A stretch of 5,009 bases of DNA, taken from Salinibacterium sp. GTDB taxonomy: Bacteria > Actinomycetota > Actinomycetes > Actinomycetales > Microbacteriaceae. A program made the position numbers and the translations under genes. The DNA lies in the NCBI GenBank assembly GCA_004297555.1, contig SCSV01000049.1:1-5009 (forward strand), in the 5' to 3' direction. Positions 1 to 5,009 of the stretch are shown here, in pieces (within the stretch, counting starts at the first letter, position 1; every line of letters begins with the position of its first letter). Below the pieces are notes generated by a model that had not been told where the DNA came from, ran no database searches, and saw only the letters and a list, made by a program, of their open reading frames with translations.

Positions 1-219
1 CTGCAGCGCGGCGCGACCTGGTCTGCGCGGAAACGGGAGTCGCTCGATCGTCAACAACTCGTACCCGCGATCGGGCACGAGTCGCGATTCGAGCCCCTCT
101 TTGGTGCCGAGCACGAGCAGCTCGGCGTCTGGTTCGCGTTCGCGGATGCGATCGGCGACGGCGAGCAGCGGGTTGACGTGGCCGGCAGTTCCGCCGCCGG
201 CGAGCAAGTACGTGGTCAC
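1..219 (-). CDS. murG: MurG, lipid II-forming GlcNAc transferase (N-terminal part only)
   Basis: Partial gene: 73 codons are visible and the frame runs open off the low-coordinate window edge. MurG is a peripheral, cytoplasmic-face glycosyltransferase (GT28 family) that transfers GlcNAc from UDP-GlcNAc to lipid I, making lipid II. Seen here: a first beta strand (TTYLLA) followed by the glycine-rich loop GGGTAGHVNPLLA at residues 8-20. This matches the family GGTGGH signature, and His14 is the conserved histidine. Next come LLVLGTKEGLESRLVP at 34-49 and ERLPFPRRP at 59-67, which fit the start of the N-terminal Rossmann domain. The family is usually about 350-370 residues, so roughly four fifths is missing. 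The start is GTG at 219-217, overlapping the ftsW stop by four bases; no good Shine-Dalgarno precedes it, so coupling to ftsW translation is inferred. No other family fits as well. Confidence 0.95.
   Translation of the reverse strand, partial: MTTYLLAGGGTAGHVNPLLAVADRIREREPDAELLVLGTKEGLESRLVPDRGYELLTIERLPFPRRPGRAALQ
216..219 (-). other. GTGA overlap, ftsW stop / murG start
   Basis: On the coding strand the four bases GTGA hold both the GTG start of murG and the TGA stop of ftsW. The bases just upstream (CGGCAACG) lack a purine-rich Shine-Dalgarno, which suggests that ribosomes ending on ftsW re-initiate on murG. The overlap is seen directly; the coupling is inferred. Confidence 0.8.
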
Positions 220-1400
220 CGTTGCCGCGCGAGAACGGGGTGCCAGGCGCGTTCATCGACAGCCACCCGAGAGCGCGCGAACGAGAGCACAACGCCGATG
301 CCGAGCAGCGTCGAGATCAGGGCCGAACCTCCCACTGAGATGAGTGGTAGTGGCACGCCGAGTACCGGCAGCACGCCGAGCACGACCGCGATGTTGACGA
401 ACGCCTGGCCAATCACCCACACCATGACGCCGGCGGTGGTGATGCGAGCGAAGTTGTCTCTCGTCGCGCGGATGATGCGCACGAAAGCGATCGCGAGCAC
501 GAGAAAAAGCAGCAGTGTGATGATCGCGCCAATGAGACCGAGTTCCTCGCCGATGATGGCGAAGATGTAGTCGCTGCTGGCGTGCGGGAGCCAGTTCCAC
601 TTGATCGCCGAATTGCCGATTCCCTTGCCGAAGAGGCCACCTCCGGCCAGCGCCCATTTCGCGTGCTCGGGCTGCCAGCACGATCCGGAGAGGTCGGCGG
701 GAGAGCATCCGCCGAACCAAGAGGCGATTCGCGATGACCGTGACGAACTGCCTGCGGCAAACAGCAGGCCGACCACGGCGATGCCCGCGATCGCGGTGAG
801 GATGAACCGGAAGCGCACCCCCGCGAAGAACAGGCAGCCGAGCACGATCATGATCATGATGAACGCGGTGCCGAGGTCGTTGCCGATCAGCACGAACGCG
901 ATCGCGATACCCGCGACCGGGCCAATCGGCACCAGCAGGTGACGCCAGTCTCCGAGCATTCCCGCTTTGGTCGACAGCACCCAGGCCACCCAGACGATCA
1001 AGGCGATCTTCACGAACTCGGAGGGCTGCACGCTAAAGTCGCCGATCAGCAGCCAGTTGCGGTTACCGCCGTAGGCGTAGCCGAGATTCGGCACGAAGAC
1101 CAGCAATTGCAACGCTCCACCGACGATGAGCGCCGGCCAGGCCCAGCGCTTCCAGAACCGCGGCGGCATTCGCGCGGCGAGCAGCATGAGCGGCACGCCG
1201 ACGGCCGCGAACAGGCCCTGGTGGATGAATCGCCCGTAGAAGCCCTCGTTCTCGCTGTGCGACTCGATGGTCGAGGAGGAGAGCACCATCACGAGCCCGA
1301 AAACCACGAGAAAGAGCGTTGTTCCGAGCAACAGCAGAAAGTCTCGGTTTTCGGCGCGGAAGAGGCGACGCACCGGCACGATGGCCGCGTGGGGTTCCAT
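216..1400 (-). CDS. ftsW: FtsW, septal SEDS peptidoglycan glycosyltransferase
   Basis: A 394-residue polytopic membrane protein of the SEDS family (FtsW/RodA/SpoVE), which polymerises lipid II into glycan strands together with a class B penicillin-binding protein. About ten membrane segments are apparent, roughly at residues 20-42, 60-78, 86-106, 126-144, 154-172, 174-192, 197-216, 277-310, 318-342 and 352-376. Family blocks seen: NRNWLLIG and SVQPSEFVKIAL (113-134), NDLGTAFI (174-181, with Asp175 at the conserved catalytic aspartate position), the WALAGGGLFGKGIGNS block (249-264), LPHASSDYIFAIIGEELG (271-288) and LPLISVGGSA (351-360). Placement between murD and murG favours FtsW over RodA. 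The cytoplasmic tail after the last helix is short, about 20 residues. The outward loop 217-270 carries Cys232 and Cys241. I chose ATG at 1400: it lies 4 bases after the murD stop, has a purine-rich GGGGGA 8 bases upstream and begins MEPHAAIVPVRR. The frame stays open to an ATG at 1538, but that 46-codon extension overlaps murD and looks like an out-of-frame shadow. Confidence 0.95.
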   Translation of the reverse strand: MEPHAAIVPVRRLFRAENRDFLLLLGTTLFLVVFGLVMVLSSSTIESHSENEGFYGRFIHQGLFAAVGVPLMLLAARMPPRFWKRWAWPALIVGGALQLLVFVPNLGYAYGGNRNWLLIGDFSVQPSEFVKIALIVWVAWVLSTKAGMLGDWRHLLVPIGPVAGIAIAFVLIGNDLGTAFIMIMIVLGCLFFAGVRFRFILTAIAGIAVVGLLFAAGSSSRSSRIASWFGGCSPADLSGSCWQPEHAKWALAGGGLFGKGIGNSAIKWNWLPHASSDYIFAIIGEELGLIGAIITLLLFLVLAIAFVRIIRATRDNFARITTAGVMVWVIGQAFVNIAVVLGVLPVLGVPLPLISVGGSALISTLLGIGVVLSFARSRVAVDERAWHPVLARQR

Positions 1401-1404
1401 AGCG

Positions 1405-2889
1405 CTAATCCCCCGCATCTCCCAGGTAGTCATGCACGGCAACCGCGAAGCGGCGCCCCCGGTCTGCATAGTCGATGAATTGATCCATGGATGCCGCGGC
1501 GGGCGCCAACAGCACGACGTCGCCTTGCTTGGCCACACGAGCCGCCAGCCTCACCACCTCGGGCATCACGTCTTCAGTGTCCGCCGCGGTTACTTCGAAC
1601 AGGGGCACGTGCGGCGCGTGTCGTGCGAATGCGGCGAGGAGGGCATCCCGATCCCGACCGATGATGATGGCCGCCCGAACACGCGATGCCTGGGCCTCAA
1701 TCAGCGCGGCGATGTCGACGCCCTTGAGCAGTCCGCCGACGACCCAGACCACGGAGTCGTAGGAGCGCAGCGCGGCCTCGGCGGCGTGCGGGTTGGTTGC
1801 TTTGGAGTCGTTGACCCAGCGCACGTCATCGCGAAGGGCGACCGGTTCCATGCGGTGGTGGTCGACTCGGAAGCTCGACAGCGCCAGGCGCATCGTCTGC
1901 GGTGACACGCCGGCCGCACGGGTCAGGGCGCAGGCCGCGAGCACATTGGCGACCATGTGCGGGGCCGACAGTCCGGCTGTCCCGAGCTCGCCGAGTGTGC
2001 TGAGTTCGATCGCCGAGTGCTGGCGGTCCTCGGCGAACGCGCGGTCGAGAATCAGATCGTCGACGACGCCGAAGTCGCTTGGACCGGGAGCGCCGAGGCC
2101 GAACCCGATCGCCCGGCAACCCTCCTGTACCTCGGCCTCCTCAACCATTCGCCGGGTGGCTTCGACGTCGCGATTGTAGACACAGGCGACGCGCGTGTTG
2201 GCGTAGACAGTGGCCTTGGCCTCGGCGTAGGCCTCGCGCGAGCCATGCCAATCGAGGTGATCGTCGGCAACATTGAGGCACACGCTGGCGAGCGGTTCGA
2301 GCGATCCTGCGCCCTCTCGCGGTAGCCAGTGCAATTGGAAGCTCGAGAGTTCGACCACGAGAAAATCAAAACCACTCGGGTCTCGAATCGCATCGAGCAC
2401 GGGCACGCCGACGTTGCCCACCGCCACCGCGCGCTCCCCCGCGGTCTGCAGAATGTGCTCGGCCAAGTGCACGGTCGTGGTCTTGCCGTTCGTGCCAGTC
2501 ACCGTGATCCACTCGGCGGCTGGGCTGACCTTGTCTCTCAGCCGCCACGCCAACTCAATATCGCCCCAAGTCGGGATGCCCTTTTCCAGTGCCCAACGCA
2601 CGAGCGCGTGATCCAGGCCGAAGCCCGGCGACACGATCACGAGTTGCGGGTCGAACTCGCGCAACTCGGCCGGCACCGCGGCATCCTGGGGCACGACGAG
2701 GCGGGCGCCGATCACCGCGACCAGGTCGGAACGCTCCGCCGTGGCGCTCGAGGCGACGACGAGAACCTCGGCCCCGAGCTCGACGAGCGTATCGGCAACA
2801 GAGAACCCCGTGACACCGAGGCCGAACACCACGACTCGCAGGGAACGCCACTCGGCGTGCCAGCTAGTCAGGTGATCGAGCGCGCCCAC
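1405..2889 (-). CDS. murD: MurD, UDP-MurNAc-L-alanine:D-glutamate ligase
   Basis: A complete 494-residue cytoplasmic Mur ligase that adds D-glutamate to UDP-MurNAc-L-alanine using ATP. Three domains can be followed. The N-terminal Rossmann-like substrate domain has VVVFGLGVTGFSVADTL (19-35) and SPGFG (87-91). The central ATPase domain has the P-loop TGTNGKTTT (131-139), ELSSFQL (180-186), the DDHLDWHGS block (209-217) and Lys225, at the position of the carbamylated lysine in the family. The C-terminal domain has NDSKATNP (360-367), VVGGLLKGVD (383-392) and the LAPAAASMDQF block (461-471), followed by RG in YADRGRRF. NDSKATN with ELSSFQL is diagnostic of MurD rather than MurC, MurE or MurF. 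It is longer than E. coli MurD (438 residues), as I recall for actinobacterial members. It starts with GTG at 2889-2887, directly after the mraY stop; the N-terminus MGALDHLTSWHAEW leads straight into the Rossmann strand, so no later start is needed. The stop is TAG at 1407-1405, 4 bases before ftsW. Confidence 0.97.
   Translation of the reverse strand: MGALDHLTSWHAEWRSLRVVVFGLGVTGFSVADTLVELGAEVLVVASSATAERSDLVAVIGARLVVPQDAAVPAELREFDPQLVIVSPGFGLDHALVRWALEKGIPTWGDIELAWRLRDKVSPAAEWITVTGTNGKTTTVHLAEHILQTAGERAVAVGNVGVPVLDAIRDPSGFDFLVVELSSFQLHWLPREGAGSLEPLASVCLNVADDHLDWHGSREAYAEAKATVYANTRVACVYNRDVEATRRMVEEAEVQEGCRAIGFGLGAPGPSDFGVVDDLILDRAFAEDRQHSAIELSTLGELGTAGLSAPHMVANVLAACALTRAAGVSPQTMRLALSSFRVDHHRMEPVALRDDVRWVNDSKATNPHAAEAALRSYDSVVWVVGGLLKGVDIAALIEAQASRVRAAIIIGRDRDALLAAFARHAPHVPLFEVTAADTEDVMPEVVRLAARVAKQGDVVLLAPAAASMDQFIDYADRGRRFAVAVHDYLGDAGD
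1409..1414 (-). promoter_or_regulatory. ribosome binding site of ftsW
   Basis: The coding strand reads GGGGGA at 1414-1409, 8 bases ahead of the ATG at 1400-1398, inside the last codons of murD. This supports the 1400 start. The competing in-frame ATG at 1418-1416 has its GGGAG directly abutting the start codon, too close to serve as a normal Shine-Dalgarno. Confidence 0.6.
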
Positions 2890-2892
2890 TTA
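2887..2892 (-). other. abutting TAA-GTG junction, mraY / murD
   Basis: The mraY stop TAA (2892-2890) is followed with no spacer by the murD GTG start (2889-2887). The only purine-rich stretch upstream, GAGTGGG inside the last mraY codons, ends about 11 bases from the start, which is a poor Shine-Dalgarno arrangement. Initiation of murD probably depends on ribosomes finishing mraY; that dependence is inferred. Confidence 0.75.
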
Positions 2893-3987
2893 ACGCGTGA
2901 CCCACTCGAGGTAGAAGATACCGACGCCGAGCGCGACGAAGAATCCGGCAATGAGCCAGAACCGCACGACGACTGTGATCTCGGCCCAGCCCTTCAGTTC
3001 GAAATGATGGTGCAGCGGACTCATCAAGAAGATGCGTTTACCTTTGGTGAGCTTGAAATAGGCGCGCTGCAGGATGACCGAACCCGAAACGATGATGAAG
3101 AGGCCGCCGATGAGCAGTAACAGCAGTTCGGTGCGGCTCAGAATCGCCAGTGCCGCCAGCGCGCCGCCGAGACCGAGCGAACCGGTGTCGCCCATGAAGA
3201 TCTGAGCGGGCGAGGTGTTCCACCACAGGAACCCGATCAGCCCGCCAGCGATTGCGGCCGCGACGGTGGCGAGGTCGAGCGGGTCGCGCACGGTGTAGCA
3301 GAAGTCGGCGTTCTCAGGGAGCAAACGGCCGCCGAAGCAGGATTGGTTGAACTGCCAGAAGCCGATGAAGATGTACGAGGCGATGGCGAAAATGGATGCG
3401 CCGGTCGCGAGTCCATCCAGACCGTCCGCGATGTTCACGCCGTTCGAGGCACCCACGATGATCGTGGTCACCCAGATCGCGAAGATGATGCCGCCGGCAA
3501 TCGCGCCGAAGGTGTACAGGTTCAGCCACGGGATGTCCCGCACGAAGGAGATCATCTCTGAGGCGGGGGTAAGCCCGTGCTCATCGGGAAACCGCAAGGC
3601 GATCAGCGCGAAGACCGATGCAACAACGACTTGCCCCGCAATCTTGGACCAGCCGCCCAAACCCAGGCTTCGCTGTTTGCGGGCCTTGAGAAAGTCGTCG
3701 ATGAAGCCGATCAAGCCCATGCCGAACATCAGGAACAACACGAGCACCCCGACCAGCGTCATCGGCGTACTGCCGACCAGGTGGCCGATGAGGTACCCGA
3801 GCCCGGAGCCGAGGATGAAGACGATGCCGCCCATGGTCGGGGTTCCGCGCTTGGTGTGGTGCGTTTGCGGCCCGTCGTCGCGAATGAACTGGCCCCACTT
3901 GAGCCGGTTGAACAGCTTGATGAACAGGGGCGTGAGCAAGAGGGTGAAGGCGAGCGAGAACCCGGCACCGACGAGGAGGGGGATCAT
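2890..3987 (-). CDS. mraY: MraY, phospho-MurNAc-pentapeptide transferase
   Basis: A complete 365-residue integral membrane enzyme that transfers phospho-MurNAc-pentapeptide from the UDP precursor to undecaprenyl phosphate, making lipid I on the inner face of the membrane. About ten hydrophobic segments are visible, consistent with the family fold. Signature cytoplasmic loops: GPQTHHTKRGTPTMGG (39-54), FIDDFLK (95-101, with the Asp97-Asp98 pair), NGVNIADGLDGLATG (182-196), MGDTGSLGLGG (265-275, with Asp267) and PLHHHFELKGWAE (324-336, the HHH motif). These are the metal, nucleotide and phosphate-binding elements known for MraY and separate it from WecA-type relatives. The loop between predicted helices 6 and 7 (about 214-238), expected to face outward, holds Cys217 and Cys230, the only cysteines in the protein. 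It starts with ATG at 3987-3985, overlapping the murF stop by four bases, with a weak GGGG 7 bases upstream. An in-frame TGA sits immediately before the ATG, so no earlier start is possible. Confidence 0.98.
   Translation of the reverse strand: MIPLLVGAGFSLAFTLLLTPLFIKLFNRLKWGQFIRDDGPQTHHTKRGTPTMGGIVFILGSGLGYLIGHLVGSTPMTLVGVLVLFLMFGMGLIGFIDDFLKARKQRSLGLGGWSKIAGQVVVASVFALIALRFPDEHGLTPASEMISFVRDIPWLNLYTFGAIAGGIIFAIWVTTIIVGASNGVNIADGLDGLATGASIFAIASYIFIGFWQFNQSCFGGRLLPENADFCYTVRDPLDLATVAAAIAGGLIGFLWWNTSPAQIFMGDTGSLGLGGALAALAILSRTELLLLLIGGLFIIVSGSVILQRAYFKLTKGKRIFLMSPLHHHFELKGWAEITVVVRFWLIAGFFVALGVGIFYLEWVTR
3984..3987 (-). other. ATGA overlap, murF stop / mraY start
   Basis: The coding strand ATGA contains the mraY ATG (3987-3985) and the murF TGA (3986-3984). 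A run of four G residues 7 bases upstream could act as a weak ribosome binding site. The arrangement is the classic overlap associated with translational coupling. Confidence 0.8.
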
Positions 3988-5009
3988 TCAGCGACCCCGG
4001 CCAGTCGATCGCCGAGTAGACGCAGATCTGCGGCCTTGGACGACTTCACGAGCACGACATCGCCTTCGCGCAGCTCCTCATTCAGCAAATCGTATGCCTC
4101 ATCGAGGCTGTCAACCAGCACCGACTCCCCGTCCCACGAGCCCTCAAGCCCGGCGGCATTGTGGATGTGCCTGGCCTTGTGGCCGACGACGATGAGCTTC
4201 TGCACGTTGAGTCGAACGACGAGCCGGCCGATCCTGTCGTGCTCATCGTCGGCGTACTCGCCGAGTTCGGCCATCTCCCCCAGCACGGCGACAGAGCGCT
4301 GATCGCTGCGCGTGATCTGCGCGAGGGTCTTGAGCGCGGCGGCCATCGAGTCAGGGCTCGCGTTGTAGGCGTCGTTGATGATCACGATGCCGTCCGGCCG
4401 CGGGAGCACCTCCATGCGCCAGCGCTCGGCGCGCACGAGGTCCTCGATGATCGGCACGGAACGATCCAGCGGGATGCCCAGTTCTCGTGTCGCGCCGATG
4501 CAGGCCAGCGCGTTCATGACGTGGTGTTCGCCGAGGATGCGCAGTTGCACGGTGCGCGTCGCCGGCACTCCCGCCTCTGTCGCATGCAGTGTGAAGCGCG
4601 TGCCGGTGGCGGTCGCCTGGACATCGGATGCCCACACATCCGCGGTCTCAGCAAGTCCGAACCAGCGGACTTGGGCGTGCGTCAGGCCCGCCATGCTCAC
4701 CACCCGCTCGTCGTCGGCATTCAGCAGGGCGACGGCACTCTCGGGCAGCCGAACGACCATTTCGGATTTCGCGCGCTCGACGGCATCCGGCCCACCGAAC
4801 TCGCCGACGTGAGCGAGACCGACCTTGAGCACGATGCCGATGTCGGGGGTCACGATGGAGATGAGCCGGTCGATCTCGCCGATCGCGCTCGCGCCCATCT
4901 CGACCACGAGGTACTCGGTGTCGTTATCGACGGCGAGCATCGAGAACGGCGCGCCGACATGGTTGTTGAACGAGCCGCTCGGGGCCACCGTCGGGCCTTC
5001 GGCGGAGAG
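3984..5009 (-). CDS. murF: MurF, UDP-MurNAc-tripeptide:D-Ala-D-Ala ligase (5' end missing)
   Basis: The last 341 residues of MurF are visible; the reading frame is open to the high-coordinate window edge, so the start and the P-loop (GKT) lie outside. MurF is the cytoplasmic ATP-dependent ligase that adds D-alanyl-D-alanine to UDP-MurNAc-tripeptide, completing the pentapeptide precursor used by MraY. Seen, numbered from the window edge: SGSFNNHVGAP (11-21), VEMGAS (36-41), the VGLAHVGEFGG block (63-73), AKSEMV (80-85, with Lys81 where the family carries a carbamylated lysine), ILGEHHVMNALA (158-169), INDAYNASPDSM (211-222), LGEMAELG (243-250) and VKSSKAADLRLLG (321-333). NDAYNASPDSM and GEMAELG are specific to MurF within the Mur ligases. 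The C-terminal VKSSKA differs from the VKGSR of E. coli MurF. A GTG at 4988 is in frame but internal (it is a valine in TVAPSGSFNN) and is not the true start. MurE would be expected upstream. Confidence 0.96.
   Translation of the reverse strand, partial: LSAEGPTVAPSGSFNNHVGAPFSMLAVDNDTEYLVVEMGASAIGEIDRLISIVTPDIGIVLKVGLAHVGEFGGPDAVERAKSEMVVRLPESAVALLNADDERVVSMAGLTHAQVRWFGLAETADVWASDVQATATGTRFTLHATEAGVPATRTVQLRILGEHHVMNALACIGATRELGIPLDRSVPIIEDLVRAERWRMEVLPRPDGIVIINDAYNASPDSMAAALKTLAQITRSDQRSVAVLGEMAELGEYADDEHDRIGRLVVRLNVQKLIVVGHKARHIHNAAGLEGSWDGESVLVDSLDEAYDLLNEELREGDVVLVKSSKAADLRLLGDRLAGVAE

Larger units (their letters stand above)
1..5009 (-). other. dcw cluster segment, single co-directional operon
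   Basis: Five genes (murF, mraY, murD, ftsW, murG) follow one another on the minus strand with junctions of -4, 0, +4 and -4 bases. This is the conserved order of the bacterial division and cell wall cluster. By analogy with known clusters, murE and ftsI should lie beyond the high-coordinate edge, and murC, ftsQ and ftsZ beyond the low-coordinate edge. No terminator-like hairpin with a T run and no intergenic promoter space is present, so any promoter serving these genes lies upstream of the window or inside coding sequence. Confidence 0.85.

Noticed and set aside
845..861. Palindromic GATCATGATC repeat
   Set aside because: It encodes alternating Ile-Met codons (FIMIMIV) in a membrane helix of FtsW. 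Being inside a conserved coding segment, it is best explained by protein sequence rather than as an operator.
939..1905. Plus-strand open frames over ftsW and murD (939-1478 and 1267-1905)
   Set aside because: Both lie fully antisense to conserved coding sequence, overlap each other in different frames and show no family features.
2329..3120. Plus-strand open frame of 263 codons
   Set aside because: It runs antisense across the start of murD and the end of mraY, is very rich in Asp, Glu, Arg and His with no domain, and arises from high-GC codon bias opposite real genes.
3347..4195. Plus-strand open frame of 282 codons (and the overlapping one at 3577-4302)
   Set aside because: Antisense to mraY and murF, low-complexity Pro/Arg/Ser/Met composition, mutually overlapping frames and no recognisable motif. 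These are shadows of the minus-strand genes.
4986..4988. GTG at 4988 as a start for murF
   Set aside because: The frame continues upstream to the window edge with MurF-like residues (LSAEGPT), and the essential P-loop must lie further upstream, so this is an internal valine codon.
1..5009. Possible undescribed system, mobile element, CRISPR or phage content
   Set aside because: Every base except 1401-1404 belongs to a conserved dcw gene. No direct repeats, terminal inverted repeats, tRNA or unassigned gene was seen.

Overview
The window is a tightly packed piece of a division and cell wall (dcw) gene cluster, all on the minus strand. Read in the direction of transcription, from high to low coordinates, the genes are murF (5' end cut by the window edge), mraY, murD, ftsW and murG (only the first 73 codons). 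No real gene is supported on the plus strand. Only four bases (1401-1404) lie between genes, so there is no gene-free stretch, no room for an internal intergenic promoter, and no RNA gene, mobile element or CRISPR array.

Organism: GC content is about 63-65% in the lines I sampled. The gene order, GTG starts, actinobacterial-style motifs (for example GGGTAGH at the start of MurG and the WWN-SPAQIFMGDTGSL block in MraY) and MurD length near 490 residues all point to a high-GC actinobacterium. My best guess is Microbacteriaceae, based on the overall look of FtsW, MurF and MurG and the frequent GGATGCC heptamer. The family-level call rests on recollection and inference, not on a search.

How the genes work together: MurD adds D-glutamate to UDP-MurNAc-L-Ala. 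MurF adds the terminal D-Ala-D-Ala dipeptide to complete the UDP-MurNAc-pentapeptide. MraY transfers phospho-MurNAc-pentapeptide to undecaprenyl phosphate, giving lipid I. MurG adds GlcNAc, giving lipid II. FtsW is the membrane SEDS glycan polymerase that uses lipid II at the division septum. The window therefore spans cytoplasmic precursor synthesis, the lipid-linked steps and septal polymerisation in one co-directional unit.

Junctions: murF/mraY overlap by 4 bases (ATGA). mraY and murD abut with no spacer (TAA then GTG). murD and ftsW are 4 bases apart. ftsW/murG overlap by 4 bases (GTGA). This points to one mRNA with translational coupling.

I found no undescribed system. The region is a conserved core locus. 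The points worth a second look are modest: the ftsW start choice, cysteine pairs in the outward loops of both MraY and FtsW, the weak ribosome-binding sites at coupled junctions, and the over-represented heptamer.
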